Below are positions 32,306 through 43,482 of a DNA stretch of 64,000 bases, one piece after another. The translations under genes were made by a program, and so were the position numbers. Position 1 is the stretch's first letter, and every line of letters starts with the position of its first letter. Under the pieces are notes generated by a model, which was given only the letters and a program-made list of their open reading frames with translations, was not told where the DNA came from and did no database searches. The stretch comes from Polychytrium aggregatum (Eukaryota; Chytridiomycota; Chytridiomycetes; Polychytriales), in NCBI RefSeq assembly GCF_025602895.1, contig NW_026516356.1:1-64000 (forward strand), given 5' to 3'.

Positions 32306-34020
32306 AGCGATCCTGGGTCGCAGGAGCAAAGGCCAGAGGATGGAGGAGAGAGGGAGGGAGGCCAGGCTTGGATGGCGGGCGGGGTTTGCTGCGACGATGG
32401 CGACGTCGATGGGATGGCTGGGTGGTCTTTTGGCGCTGAGCGAGGGGAGGGGAACGGTCGTCGACCAGCCGGGCGGCAAGGGCCTTTGTATGAAAGACGG
32501 CAAGGGCTTGTGGTGGGACGCGGATGCGCGGGCGCGTGCCACCCCACGGACACGACACGGGATCCGCTGTGCCGCCTGTGCGCAGACAGTCAGTTTCTTG
32601 GTGCCGAGCCAGCAGAATCCGATATGGACTCGATGCCGACCGGTCATGGACCATCATGGACCATCATGGACCGTCATGGACTCGGCGCTGGCGGGCTGGC
32701 GGGCTGGGTATCGATGGTGCAGATCCGACATGGACTCGGTGTGTTCTGCATGGGCCCGTGAGCGCCCCTCGACCGATATCGCTGCAGCGGCCGGAGCCAG
32801 TCCCGTCCACCGCCAAAGCCACAGCCACAGCCGCGTGCGCCATGCATGTCGCACAGCTCGTCTTGCTGCCCTCTATGTGCACAGAGGACCGCCGTTCCTG
32901 TTGGCGTGGCTGTCGCGGATGCGCTGAGCCGACACACGCAGCGGCGCCAGCCCTCGATCCGATTCGGAATGCATCTTTTTCTTTCCCGTCGCATGCAATG
33001 TGTCAGCCAGAATCGATAGCCGCTGACTGGACGCCATGCACCAGCCAGGAAAGCCAAAAGCCAACAGCCAAAAGGCCGCCGGGCGAGGCAGCGAGACATT
33101 CGCCGTAACACTGGAACAGGCCAAAATTATATCGACGCCATTACGAAGACCCCATACGCCAGAGCTACAAGATAGTGCTAATTACAACCCCATCCAAAAC
33201 AACACCAAAAATGACAACGCAAGCAGCAATTCATCCAAAGCGATATGGTACATGATTTACACTCTTCGAGGGGAGGGGGCCGAGAAATGGAGGGAGGAGG
33301 AAGCAAGAGGCGTTTGCGCCGTCTGCCTTGGGCCAGAGCAGGGAATCAGTCGCCGTTGGGGCGCCGATCGGACCATTCTTGACCCGGCGGGAGCGGAGAC
33401 TCGGCTGCATCGTTCCTAGATATCCGCCGCCACAAACGCCATCGACGAGTCCTGCGATCTTCGGGCATGTTTCTTCTTGGAGCTGGCGCCACAGCTGAGG
33501 AATGGGTGCACCACGAGCGAGAGAAAGAACGAGAGGGAAAGAGTGATTGTTTCGCAGAGCCAGGCAAGACCGACGATGCACGAACCGAGAAGGAGAAAGG
33601 CGGAGGAGGTGCAGAGCCCGCGGCGATGCGCGATTCACAGATTCGGAATGTATTGCATTTGATCATATGTTGAGCATAGCGCCCACGACGCGGGAACGAC
33701 AGGCAAGTCGGGGGGCGGCGTGCGTAGCAAAGCGGACAGAGTGCCCGGGAGCGCCAAGGATGAGCGAGGGAATAGATGGCGGGAAGAAGAACAAGAAGAA
33801 AGAGGGGAACGATGTGGTTTAGTAGAGCGGACATTGTGCTGGACATCACTGGCGTGTCCAGCATGTAAGTGATGATTCTTGAGTAATCGGCAGGCTGGCC
33901 GATGTCTGACTATGGTGCTTCTATCTGGCAGCGGCTGTGTTGTACTGGGTGCACTGAGTGTACTGGCTGCAGCGTGCTCTGCTCGCTAGCCCGCGGCTAT
34001 CAACTGGCGGCCGAACATAG
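32306..34020. other. Spacer between the tandem paralogues
   Basis: No recognised gene. A 12-base tandem repeat (ATGGACCATCAT type, about three copies) lies at 32645-32682. The region must hold the promoter of the 29444 gene and the 3' end of the 34021 gene. Confidence 0.5.
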
Positions 34021-35376
34021 TTAGCCATCCAGCAGCTGCTGGTGGGAGATATCTCCATGCTTCATGATCGATCTAGTTCTCCACCTTCTCCAGAAGTAGA
34101 AGCCGCCGCCTCCGAGCAGACACAGGAAGGCAACGCCGGCGACCGAGATGCCAATGATCGAGCCGGTGCTGGGCGGGGCAGGGGTGTTGGTGATGAGAGA
34201 ATCGGGGTTGTTTGGGTTGATTGGGTTGTTGGAGCTGTGACCGCTGACGGGAACAACGAACGGGGACTCGGTGTTGGATCGGCAGTTGTCGGCGGTGAGA
34301 CAGAGCCTCAGTTTGTAGGTGTTTGTGGCGAGATCGCCGGGGACCGTCACCGACACATTCGTGGAGACCAGGGACGAGTTGATGCTGCTTGGAAACGTGC
34401 CCGAGCCAATGATTGCCAGCTGGCGCTCGGTGTTGTCCTGGATGCGAGTTGGAAATGACGGATCAGCCAGATGCGAGATGGGTTCTGGCAAACAGTCTCC
34501 CGAAGCGCAGCGACAGAGGCGCCGCGATGGCGATGGCGATGGCGATGGTGATGGCGATGGCGATGGCGATGGCGATGGCGATGGCGATGGCGATGGCGAT
34601 GGCGATGGGTTCCGGCTACTCGCGACATGGGCCGCAAGGCTCGAGGCCAGAAGCAGTCCATTCCCGCTCTAACCATACCCAGCGTGTCAGGCGGGCAGCA
34701 ATCTCCCCCATGTCACCAGGGATCGGTCGCCCTACCCTACAGGCAACAGCGCAGCGAAGGAGCGGAGAGAAGGGAGAAACCTACCACAAACGAAATAGTG
34801 AAGCCGCCGCCGGCAGCCGAGTTGTTGAACCGGTTTCCGTCTTGGGTGCACATGACCTCGATGGCATATTGACTCCCGGCTTTCCAGATCACCTCATTAA
34901 CCTATAGTTGGCAGCAGCAGCAAGGCCGTGGACAGCAAGACCACGGGCAGCAAGACCACGAGCAGCAACGCGGAGCATATACGAGCAGTGCGGCGGTAAG
35001 TGAAGGCTCGTGGAGTCAGAGGGCATGGAGGCGTGGGGACGATCGCCGCCACGATGATAGCCCCGGCCTGCTCTCCCCACTGCTTGGCATAGGGAGGCGC
35101 TTTGCCGAACCAGCTGCCCCATTTGCTATGCCTGTGTGTATGCTCGGTCGAGAGATCGGTGTGGAGACACCTCGGGAGACTTTGATGAAGCCCGTGGCGT
35201 ATCCTTCCTGTCTGGTCTCGCTCCTCTTTGGCTGCTGCTTCAGCCACATATGCACCGCATGGCCAGACATCCTGCTTTGCAGCAAAACAGACGAGTACCT
35301 TGAGGTAGACGTTGAAGGCATCGGCCCAGGCTGCCGCGCAGGCAAGGAGCCACACGATCTTGAGCAAGAGCGACAT
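34021..35376 (-). CDS. Short tandem paralogue: secreted Kre9-like domain plus TM, no SH3
   Basis: Exons 35376-35299, 34901-34785 and 34437-34021 join in phase 0 to 203 aa. A signal peptide (LLLKIVWLLACAAAWADA) leads to AFNVYLK, then VIWKAGSQYAIEVMC, IGSG, LRLCLTADNC and PFVVPVSG, all aligned with the 29444 gene. A TM helix (IIGISVAGVAFLCLLGGGGF) and a 20-residue basic tail end the protein. The intron positions and phases match the paralogue, and the second exon is 117 bases in both. The SH3 and linker are absent: either lost here or gained by the neighbour. Intron 2 holds a hexanucleotide array. Confidence 0.78.
34525..34608 (+). repeat. (GATGGC)n hexanucleotide repeat
   Basis: About 14 units with one GATGGT variant, inside the second intron of the 34021 gene. 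Confidence 0.95.
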
Positions 35377-36123
35377 GGTGGTGGTGTGTAGATGCAAGTG
35401 TAGATGCAAGTGCAGGTGCGGTTCAGCGCCAGACTCGGAGGGGATGGGAGTGGGTTGCAGGCAGATGGAAGGCGAAAGAGAACAGATGGCTGACGGACAG
35501 ACGGACGGACGATGGACGGGTGGCAGACGGGCGCCTCAAAAGGTGTGGTGGCTCGTCGCCGTGGCCAGGCCGTGGCGGCGGCTGGTACGACTAGGCGCGT
35601 CGAGGGCCGTGCGCGTCGCCCGGGGCCAGCCTGACGCCACCACAGCACAGGACACACAGAAAACACAGGACTCAGTATGCGCAGCACCACAAACCCGTCC
35701 CGCCAGAAGGTTTTGAGTCTTTCTCGAATTGGAGCGCAGCCAGGCTTCACCGCCTGCACCGCCTGCGAGGGTTGGGTGGGGGAAGCAGGGATATGGCCTT
35801 TGTCTCGGAGGTGGCGGTGAGCGTCGCGGGGACCATGAGGGACAACAGCCACCGGCGTCTGGTTGGCGTGACCCATATCGAAGCTCCCGTCGCAGACCCG
35901 CTGGCAGGAACGAACCAGTCCCAGCAACAGCGATGATGATGATGATGATGCATGTATTTCGGTAATCGAGGCGATGAGCGAGTGCCGCCCGTTCCATTTG
36001 GGACGGGCTGTAAAACAATGTATGCGCATATGGGGGGGGGAGTGACATGAGTGGGCGTGCAAGGCAGGGCAGTTGTGTGTGGGTCAAGAAAAGCAGGCTA
36101 TCAGTTTCGAGATCGCAGGTATC

Positions 36124-36182
36124 GGCAAGGCAAGACAAGGCAAGACAAGGCAAGGCAAGGCAAGGCAAGGCAAGACAAGGCA
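36124..36182 (+). repeat. (AAGGC/AAGAC)n pentanucleotide repeat
   Basis: Twelve or so five-base units of CAAGG with CAAGA variants, beyond the 3' end of the 36368 gene. Confidence 0.9.
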
Positions 36183-36367
36183 GAAGGGGGCAATGCAGAA
36201 AGGGCCAAGTAGTATGGAAGGGCAAGTGTGCAAGATGGTCATGCAATACAGTTGTGCAAGGCGGCAGGCCGCGGGGAGATTCAGATCCAACACGGGCCAG
36301 GCGACAAAGCCAGGACCAAACGAGCAGCCTTTCGTGGGCTGCCATTCCCCAGCAAACAGCACTACCC

Positions 36368-37927
36368 TCAGATCGGCGGCTGTTGGATAGCCTCCCGACC
36401 AGTTGGGGCGGGGCATCCGCGAGTTCCCGGGACACCGAAGCCGGACCCGTGCTTGGCTGCAAGATCGTCGATCGTCAACTCGGGGCCACAAATATCCAGG
36501 AACAGCTGGTTGAGTCTGCTGTCCAGCGCCGCCTCGAACCGGGGCGGTGCCTGGGGCTGCATTGGGGCTTGGCGTACTTGAGATGCGTGAGATGCCTGGG
36601 GTGCCCGAGATGTCTGGGGTGCCCGAGATACCTGCATCGCTTTGTTGCTGGCCTGGCCGGGTGCGCTCGCCGTGATTGCCGATGTGTCCGGATATGCGCC
36701 GTACGGCCTGCGTCCGTGCCAATTGCCGGGCAAGTGGTTGCGCTCAAACTCGTTCTTGCCCGAATATGCAGGGGTGTATTCCAGCACATGGCTGGGCTGG
36801 CGCCGAAGCGTCGCAGGGCCCTTATGCGAGGAAACCAGATGGGCCATGCGGCGGATGAGCCCACGACCCTTTCGAGAGGCCCGACTGCCGCTCCGGGTCA
36901 CGGTGGCTGGAGATGGAGCCAGGGCAGGACGTGCGGGCCTGGGCTCTGGTTCCGACTGTGCTCGACCGATTGCTGACGATTTATCGGGGCTCGCCCGACC
37001 GTAGATCGGTTCGGATAGCTGTGACAGACGGACGCTCGACAGGATCGAGACGCTCGAGATGGGGCGGTGCACCATTGTTGCGAGGGTGGACTCGGATGTC
37101 GGCCGGGCGCTGTCGTTACTGCAGCTGTTGCGGCGGTCGCTTTTGCGATCGCTGTCGTCGCTGTCGTCGCTACCATTGTCGTTGCTGACGTGGCTGTCGC
37201 TGCTGTTGTTACAATCGTTGTCGCAAAGTGGGTCGTTAGTGGCTGATCCTGAGGGAGGCGACGCGTTTCGTCCCAACGTCGATGTGCCGGATGACTCCAG
37301 GTCCAAGTTTCCCGCAGCCAAGGACGGCGATGCTGTGATCGAGGACGAGATCAAGGGCGACGCCGGCGTGATCGGAAGCGAGAGAGTTGCGGGTGACCCC
37401 GGGCAAGGAAGATGGCGGAATTGCGTCGTAAAGGAGAAGGGCCGGCGCGAAGGCGACCAGTTGGCGGGTGGGCACGGGTGTGGGTTGCAAAAGTCGTCGA
37501 GATAGACGACCTCGGAAGCATCGTCGTCGTGCAGGGTTGTGGTAGAGGAGTAGCGGTTGGGATCGGTGTCTTGGGTCCGGTCCAGGCTTTGGACAAGATG
37601 CCCGTCTTGGGCCAAGGCAGAGTCGATTTGTCGTCGCTGGCGGCCAGTCGGATACGGGCTCTGGTCTTCCGGGTCCGAATCCAGCTCTCCAAGACACCAG
37701 GAAAACGTGGGCTGCTTGCGGAGGGTGACTGTCGACTCACGGCGACCGGCCCGGGAGAAGCCCTTGATGAGGGATGCGAGCCGGGTGGAGGCCTTGCGGG
37801 TCAAGCCGGTCTTGAGCACAGCGATGGACTTCCACCTGCCGTCGAGCTGGCCGTCGAGCTGGCTGTTGAGTTGGCTCCCGAGAGTTTCTGCGGGTAACTG
37901 GGCGCGATCGGGATGGCTGTCGCTCAT
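36368..37927 (-). CDS. Low-complexity basic/Ser-rich protein, unknown function
   Basis: A single-exon ORF of 519 aa is taken from ATG 37925-37927; the frame stays open upstream without an obvious better start. Segments include SIAVLKTGLTRKASTRLASLIKG split by basic runs, SEVVYLDDFCNPHPCPP, a long Ser/Pro region, an acidic Asn/Asp/Ser stretch, GRGLIRRMAHLVSSHKG, and a helical end (AALDSRLNQLFLDICGPE). I do not recognise a domain. The mix of basic patches and Ser clusters suggests a phosphorylated regulatory or cortical protein, which is only a guess. Confidence 0.5.
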   Translation of the reverse strand: MSDSHPDRAQLPAETLGSQLNSQLDGQLDGRWKSIAVLKTGLTRKASTRLASLIKGFSRAGRRESTVTLRKQPTFSWCLGELDSDPEDQSPYPTGRQRRQIDSALAQDGHLVQSLDRTQDTDPNRYSSTTTLHDDDASEVVYLDDFCNPHPCPPANWSPSRRPFSFTTQFRHLPCPGSPATLSLPITPASPLISSSITASPSLAAGNLDLESSGTSTLGRNASPPSGSATNDPLCDNDCNNSSDSHVSNDNGSDDSDDSDRKSDRRNSCSNDSARPTSESTLATMVHRPISSVSILSSVRLSQLSEPIYGRASPDKSSAIGRAQSEPEPRPARPALAPSPATVTRSGSRASRKGRGLIRRMAHLVSSHKGPATLRRQPSHVLEYTPAYSGKNEFERNHLPGNWHGRRPYGAYPDTSAITASAPGQASNKAMQVSRAPQTSRAPQASHASQVRQAPMQPQAPPRFEAALDSRLNQLFLDICGPELTIDDLAAKHGSGFGVPGTRGCPAPTGREAIQQPPI

Positions 37928-39715
37928 GGCTGCGTTAGAGCAGTCGATGGTTGGCTGTGGCGGAAATAAGGCTGTGGATGGATCTCGCTGACTCGAGGCA
38001 GCTGGCGAGACAAGTCTGCACCGGAGTACTATGCGCCGTGAGACCGTGCCGGACCAAGTGTTGCAGGGCGGCGTGGGAGGACCTTGGCCAGCTGGGCCAA
38101 AGCCGGGCGCCGGCCTTATAGCCCGGGCAGTACGGGCGGAGGAGCAGAGCGGGCGCCCTGGATCGATGCTTGCCAGTGGTGGAGGAGGTAGGGGAGTCGG
38201 CGTGCTTGTTGGTTCAGAAGGGTCCTCGTTGCGGACAGGATGGCGGGAGACCAATGTGAGGCCGGCTGGGCTTTGGGCGGCTGTGGATTCGGGCGCCGAA
38301 CCACAGCACGAAGGCGACAACAGGGCAGTCCTGGCCGTTGGTGCTGACTGTCGAAGGGGAGTGGTGTTGTTTGTTGTGAGGGGTGGAAGCGCCGGCTGTT
38401 GGACGGTATCGAGCGGTATCGAGCGGTATCGAGCATCGTTGAGGGCTGTCCAGCGCCGTCGAAGGCTGTCGAGGGCTGTCGAGGGCTGTCGGTATCGGCA
38501 CTGTTAAACCGCAGGGTCAATTGGCGGGTATCCCTTCAGCTCTGTCTAGTGTTGCTGTTGCTGCTGACAGTGTCCGAGGATGCAAAAACGGTATGTGTTG
38601 TTGCAGCGACGTCGTCCGGCGCATCCCACCCCCACTGAGCAGCGCAGTTCCCCAGCCCAGACCCTCGCAAAGGCGAAAGGAGACCAGAGAGACAGAGAAA
38701 GAAGGGAGAGGGGTCGATAGGCGGGCGGAGGTGGTTGGGCGACAGACGGCTGAGGATCGGCGAGTGGTTTCGCACGGTCGACCGGGGGATACACTCCGCG
38801 GGCGGACATATCTCCGCTGCAGAGCATGCTGCGCTGGCTTGGGTCTCGAGGGACAGTTTGTGTCGATGGCCGACCACTGGTGTGGCCTATCGATCACCAG
38901 AGCGGTGTGCCCGCTCGGCACCCAACGAACCGATCTGGCGGGAGTTGCGGACAACGACCCAGCCTGGCGCGCAAACATGGGGCGGGAAACGGAATTGCCG
39001 AACAAGCGATGCTGGACAGGCGCTGCTGGACAAGTGCTGCTGGACAGACTTGCCGGGCGAGTCGGCCCTGGATGGGATATGGCCATGTCCGCCCAGCAGG
39101 CATCGCTGCGCTGGTGGTCGTGGAGTCGTGCGCGACGGATGATGAGCGGATGCGCAAGCCGGCGGCAAACAGGCGGGCAAGCGGGCAAGCGGGCAAGCCG
39201 ACGCACTGATACGGACGGAGTGGAAAGCGAAAAGCTGACGGCTCGACCAACTACTCCGTTTGTTTTCCGCCGCGCAGCGCTGATGTTTGGGCCCTGTGTC
39301 TGCATCCACTTGCATCCACTTGCATCCACTTGCATCCACTTGCATCCACTTGCATCCACTTGCATCCGCTGCCGTCCGCTTGCATGGGCGGTATCGGTCA
39401 AGCGCTCTTGCGATATTTGGCCCGCCAAGAGTAGGGGCCGGTCGTTTCTGCGGAGCCAGTGCGCCGTCTCCTGTCCGAACAAATGTGCCGCGGCAATCCC
39501 GGCTGGCACCGCACTGCTCGCCCTGGTCCATGCTCAAGTCTCTCGTTAGTTATCGATCCGTCTTCTAAAGCAGATCCTTGGCTGCATTGCATGTCCCCTC
39601 TGCCCACAATCCATTGCATGTCCCCTCTGCCACCACGATCCATTTTATGGCGTGCTATCGCTCGTTGCTGGAGGGCTGTATTGGCTGGTTTCCTGCTCTG
39701 GTGCTCGCCTCGCCA
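37928..39715. other. 1.8-kb spacer with repeats, no recognised gene
   Basis: Both strands carry long but featureless ORFs. Short imperfect repeats occur at 38408-38490 (GAGCGGTATC and GAGGGCTGTC units), plus the ten-base array at 39301. Confidence 0.5.
39301..39380 (+). repeat. 10-base tandem repeat (TGCATCCACT)
   Basis: Six perfect units, then two degraded ones. The unit length means each frame shifts along the array. Confidence 0.95.
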
Positions 39716-41736
39716 TCAGCTGGCTGCATTTGCAGTGTTGAATGCTTCGACAAATTGATTCGTTTGGGCCTCCAGCTGCCGAATGAATGTGACATTGATG
39801 TGCCCGGCTGGCCAGAAAGCCTGGATGGCGTCTTCCGTAAGTGCCTCGGGACTGGCCAGGACAGTCGGGATGTCACTCGCCAGCGACGATGGCGGTGGCT
39901 CGTAGCTGACACACATTTGGTTGTAGCTGTCCATGGCGTCCGATACCTTGACTCCAAATATCGTCAAGGGATCCTGAAGCGTCGCTTGAGCGCCGGTAGG
40001 AGTATGCCCGCCGTAGTTGAATACATTCGACGTGTTGACTTGCTGCCAGTTGTTCCATAGTCGATCGATGTTTCTGTGTTCGGGACAAAGGGTTCGCATC
40101 GATACAGGATGGAGTGAGCACGATGCAATGCGGCAGGGCGCTGTATGCCCCAAGCCGGCACCACCCATGCAGAAGGCACAAAGCCATCACCATCACCATC
40201 GCCGGTTGTCCAGCGGTGGCCACCAATAGCCCCATCGCAAACATCCCCAGCAGTTGTGCTTACGAGTGGTGCAGGAAGAAGATTGGGTCGTTTGGGGAGT
40301 AGCGCGGATTTGTAAAGTCTCCGTTGAGCCCACCGGCATTGACTGTCCCCAGGCGAGATTCCATTCAGCAATAGATAGCTTTAACATCAATGCTCCTTGT
40401 CGGACGTTCATCGCCCTTAAATACCCCCCGCTCGAGTGCTGTCGACGATTCAAGCTAGATCGGAGCCTTCTGCTTGTCCACTCCAGACAAACCATCGCCA
40501 TCAAGGGACAACTTACCATGCGGATATCCATGGAAGGCTTCCAGCGACGGTGCAAACTGGGCAAAGGAGGTGACGTTGTCGAGCTGGTCGATCACATTCT
40601 GAGGAGTGAAGGCGCTGATGGTTGTCGCTGTCGTCCATTGGCGCTTGATGCACTGCCCAGCAAGCTGTGTGGGATACATCTTGACCCAGGCTGCAGATGG
40701 CATGGCCATGTGAGTGAATGACTCGGTCGGTGGGCTGGAGAAGCTGCAGCGACGAGATATATATGCCTCGTTCTCCAGCTCACACCACACCATGAAGCGC
40801 TCGTCCATGCCGCACAGGAAGCAGCTCATGGTGGCGGTCCGTTTGACGGCTACCCGAGTCGACTCATAGAGGAGCGGCTGAGACATACATGCAGCGATTC
40901 CGTCTTGAAGGCAGTTGTTGCCAATGTAGGTGTGTGTGCCCCAGTATGGCCCCCAGATCGAGGACAGCTGTGGCGACTGCGAAACCTTGAGATTACTCCA
41001 GTCCCAGTACGGCAGCGTGATGTTGCTGTTGATCCGCTGTAGATGTTCTTCGTAAATCTTGATGTATACTCGGTGCCAGGGCAAGAATGCAGCCTGCGGC
41101 GTGCAGATAAGCGTCGGAAATCAATATTGATTGCTGCAAGTTCTTGGTCAATCGCACCGTTTTCCACAGAGCGATACAGCTTTGGTGTGCCAGCCGCACT
41201 CCCAGGCAGCATGTCGCTTGGGCCAGCTCATAGAGCAGCAACTAGAGACCCCTGATACTGACCACCCCGTGTGCGTTCATGGCATCGGTGTAGTGGATGT
41301 TGACAAAGTCATCAAAGGTGAAGGTGTTGCCTGGAACCTTGGGGCCCTTCTTGAGTTGGTTGACAGCATTTGCAAACTGACTTTGCTCGGCATCCGACAA
41401 AGCGTCCCAACTCCGCCGCACACTGATTTTGGTGCATGTTGGCGACGGCGAGGATGACGTTGATGACACTGCAGGCACAGATGTTGATGCTGTGGGGTAC
41501 AGAGGCAGGGAAGACTGGGTCACCGGAGCTGTGCTCGCTGGTGAGCTTGAAATCGGAGCCACATACACCGGATTTGGAGCCGAGCTGCCTGGGGGACTCG
41601 CGGATGCCGACGGATTGACGGCGGCAAAGCTCGAGGCGGATGCCTTCTGTGCTTCAACGGCCCGCCAGATGCCAATTGCAACACCTGCGGCGACGATGAG
41701 AACAATGACTGGAATGATTACTCTTCGCTGGACCAT
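39716..41736 (-). CDS. Tyrosinase with N-terminal membrane anchor
   Basis: Exons 41736-41266, 41093-40517, 40342-40264 and 40073-39716 join in phases 0, 1 and 2. The ATG at 41734-41736 is chosen because the upstream frame opens on a non-ATG codon. Residues 5-25 (RVIIPVIVLIVAAGVAIGIW) make a signal anchor, followed by a Ser/Pro stalk. The CuA site has FVNIHY, NAHG joined to AAFLPWHRVY, and PYWDWS. The CuB site has FHGYPHG (HxxxH), NAGGLNGDFTNPRYSPNDP and FFLHHS joined to NIDRLWNNW. All six copper-ligand positions therefore look filled. Tyrosinases oxidise phenols to quinones (melanin, crosslinking). A type II anchor would place the enzyme outside the cell or in the secretory lumen; most fungal enzymes are soluble. 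Confidence 0.85.
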
Positions 41737-43482
41737 CTGTGAGTGCCGGTCGTGTTTGTTGAGGCTCAAGGACTGGTTTGCTGAGCAGGGTTCGTGCGGC
41801 TCTGAGGCGAGAGGCGGAGACTGTGGGCTCGAGTTGGGATGCGAGTAGACGCTTGCCAGTCGGTCACGGCACAGCTCTTATACATCTCTCCAGAGGGGCA
41901 GCAGCAGCGGCGGCAGCAATCGGAGCGATGGACTTTTCGAGGACCAAGTGCTGAGTTTCAGGACTGATCGGTCAGACGACGCGTTCGAGTGGAGCCCAAG
42001 TCGGGCTCAAGGTTTGCTGATCGCGGGAGCGACATTCGGTCGGTCCTCGTTCGATCATTTGTTTACGGCGCTCCTCTCGACCAGGGGCATGCTCATTGGA
42101 CTCGGCCACTGTGAATGAGCAGATCGGATGCTCAGAGTTTCGTGCCGGTCGGGTCCGACCAAGACGGCATCAGAATCCTCCTTGGTGACATTCGACCGGC
42201 GCCACGCTCGACCAGTCACGGACGCAACTGTGGCTGGATCCATATGCCGAGCGAGACGAACACCCAGCATAATTCTCTCGGCCGGGCATGGAACATCGTG
42301 CAGATAGGCAACTCTCGGGCTGTCGATTCCGCCAAGACACTTTGGACAAAGTTGGATTGCTCCGAGGCCCGCGATATAGCTCAGGGCGAGGCCGCGGGTG
42401 GGACTTTTGAGAGCTGTGGCTCCGACATCTCGGTGCTCAGAGTCTCTGCTGGTACGCACGGTTTGCTGATGTGTCGTAGCACGGATTCGAAGCGACGGCA
42501 GCACACCGGCCGATGGAACCGACTCGCTGGAACGAGCGACCGGGCAACATCGAGACGAGAACAGGGCTCGAGTCGCGAGCGAGCGGCACCGGCACCGCGA
42601 CGTTGCGTGGCTGCATGTCAGTGCCCGCAGAGCAGCCGCTGGTGATGCTGGTGATGCTGGCGATGCTCGCACACCGTGTCAAGGCTCGCACTGCAGGTCA
42701 CACTCAGGGCAGATCCTGGGTCACGCTGACAAGGCCGTGTGCCAGGAAGGTCGGTCGCGTGGACAGTATCGCGAGGCACAGCCCCTGTTGTTGTTGTGGA
42801 GCGAGGGGCCAGCGAGGGGCCAGCGAGAGCCAGGCGAGGACGGCCCCTGTTGTGGCAGCCCACAGATGCTGTGTGCAGTGCGCTCCTGCGGCTCCTCGCC
42901 CTGGTCTCGCCGACTCAAAGTCCAGTCTGGTCTGCTTTTGGTCCGGCTTGCCTGCCTTCTCGGCGTTGCTCTCGCTTCCCCATCCAACCGGGCCGGTGAG
43001 TCGAATTCTATTCCATTGGGTGTTGTCCGGCAGAGATCGCCGACGGGGCTGATGCCACCTCCCGCATTGATGGCCCGAGCAGTCTCGGGTTCGCTGCCGT
43101 CTGCCTCTCCGTTTGTCCCCACCCTTTGTTTTGTTGGATCCTCGCGGTCTCGGCTTCAGTTCCGGCTCCAGCCTTGGCCTCAGTTACGGCTTTGGTTTGC
43201 AGGCTTCGGCTGTCCGCCCGTTCGCCCCTGCAAATCTGATTGTCCGTCGCCGTGTGCATCCAAGAGCAGCCGCGTGTATCCTTGGCATCGCATCCTTCTC
43301 GTGCAGCCACTGACCAATGCGTCGTCTCGGTCTCGTTCTCCCGCGATTCATCTGTGTTTGCAGATCCTGCTTGCAACCCAGACGGATCTCGTTCCACCGC
43401 ACCATTCCCAGAATCGCTGCGGCTCCCACCACTCGCTGTCGGCGCCTTGCTCTCCGTCTCCTTTATCGTTTTTCCTCCACGC
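41737..43482. other. 1.75-kb spacer without recognised gene
   Basis: Overlapping ORFs occur on both strands (the longest on the minus strand at 42055-42672 and 43008-43991), none with domain motifs. This is presumably the divergent promoter region of the tyrosinase and cyclin genes. Confidence 0.45.

Noticed and set aside
38517-39549. Overlapping 330-340-codon ORFs on both strands
   Set aside because: They cross the TGCATCCACT array, lack domains and cannot both be coding.
42055-42672. Minus-strand ORF with QLCPKC as a fourth Fanzor zinc ribbon
   Set aside because: No second CxxC at the right spacing and no DRDxNAARN-like motif; one CxxC is not enough.
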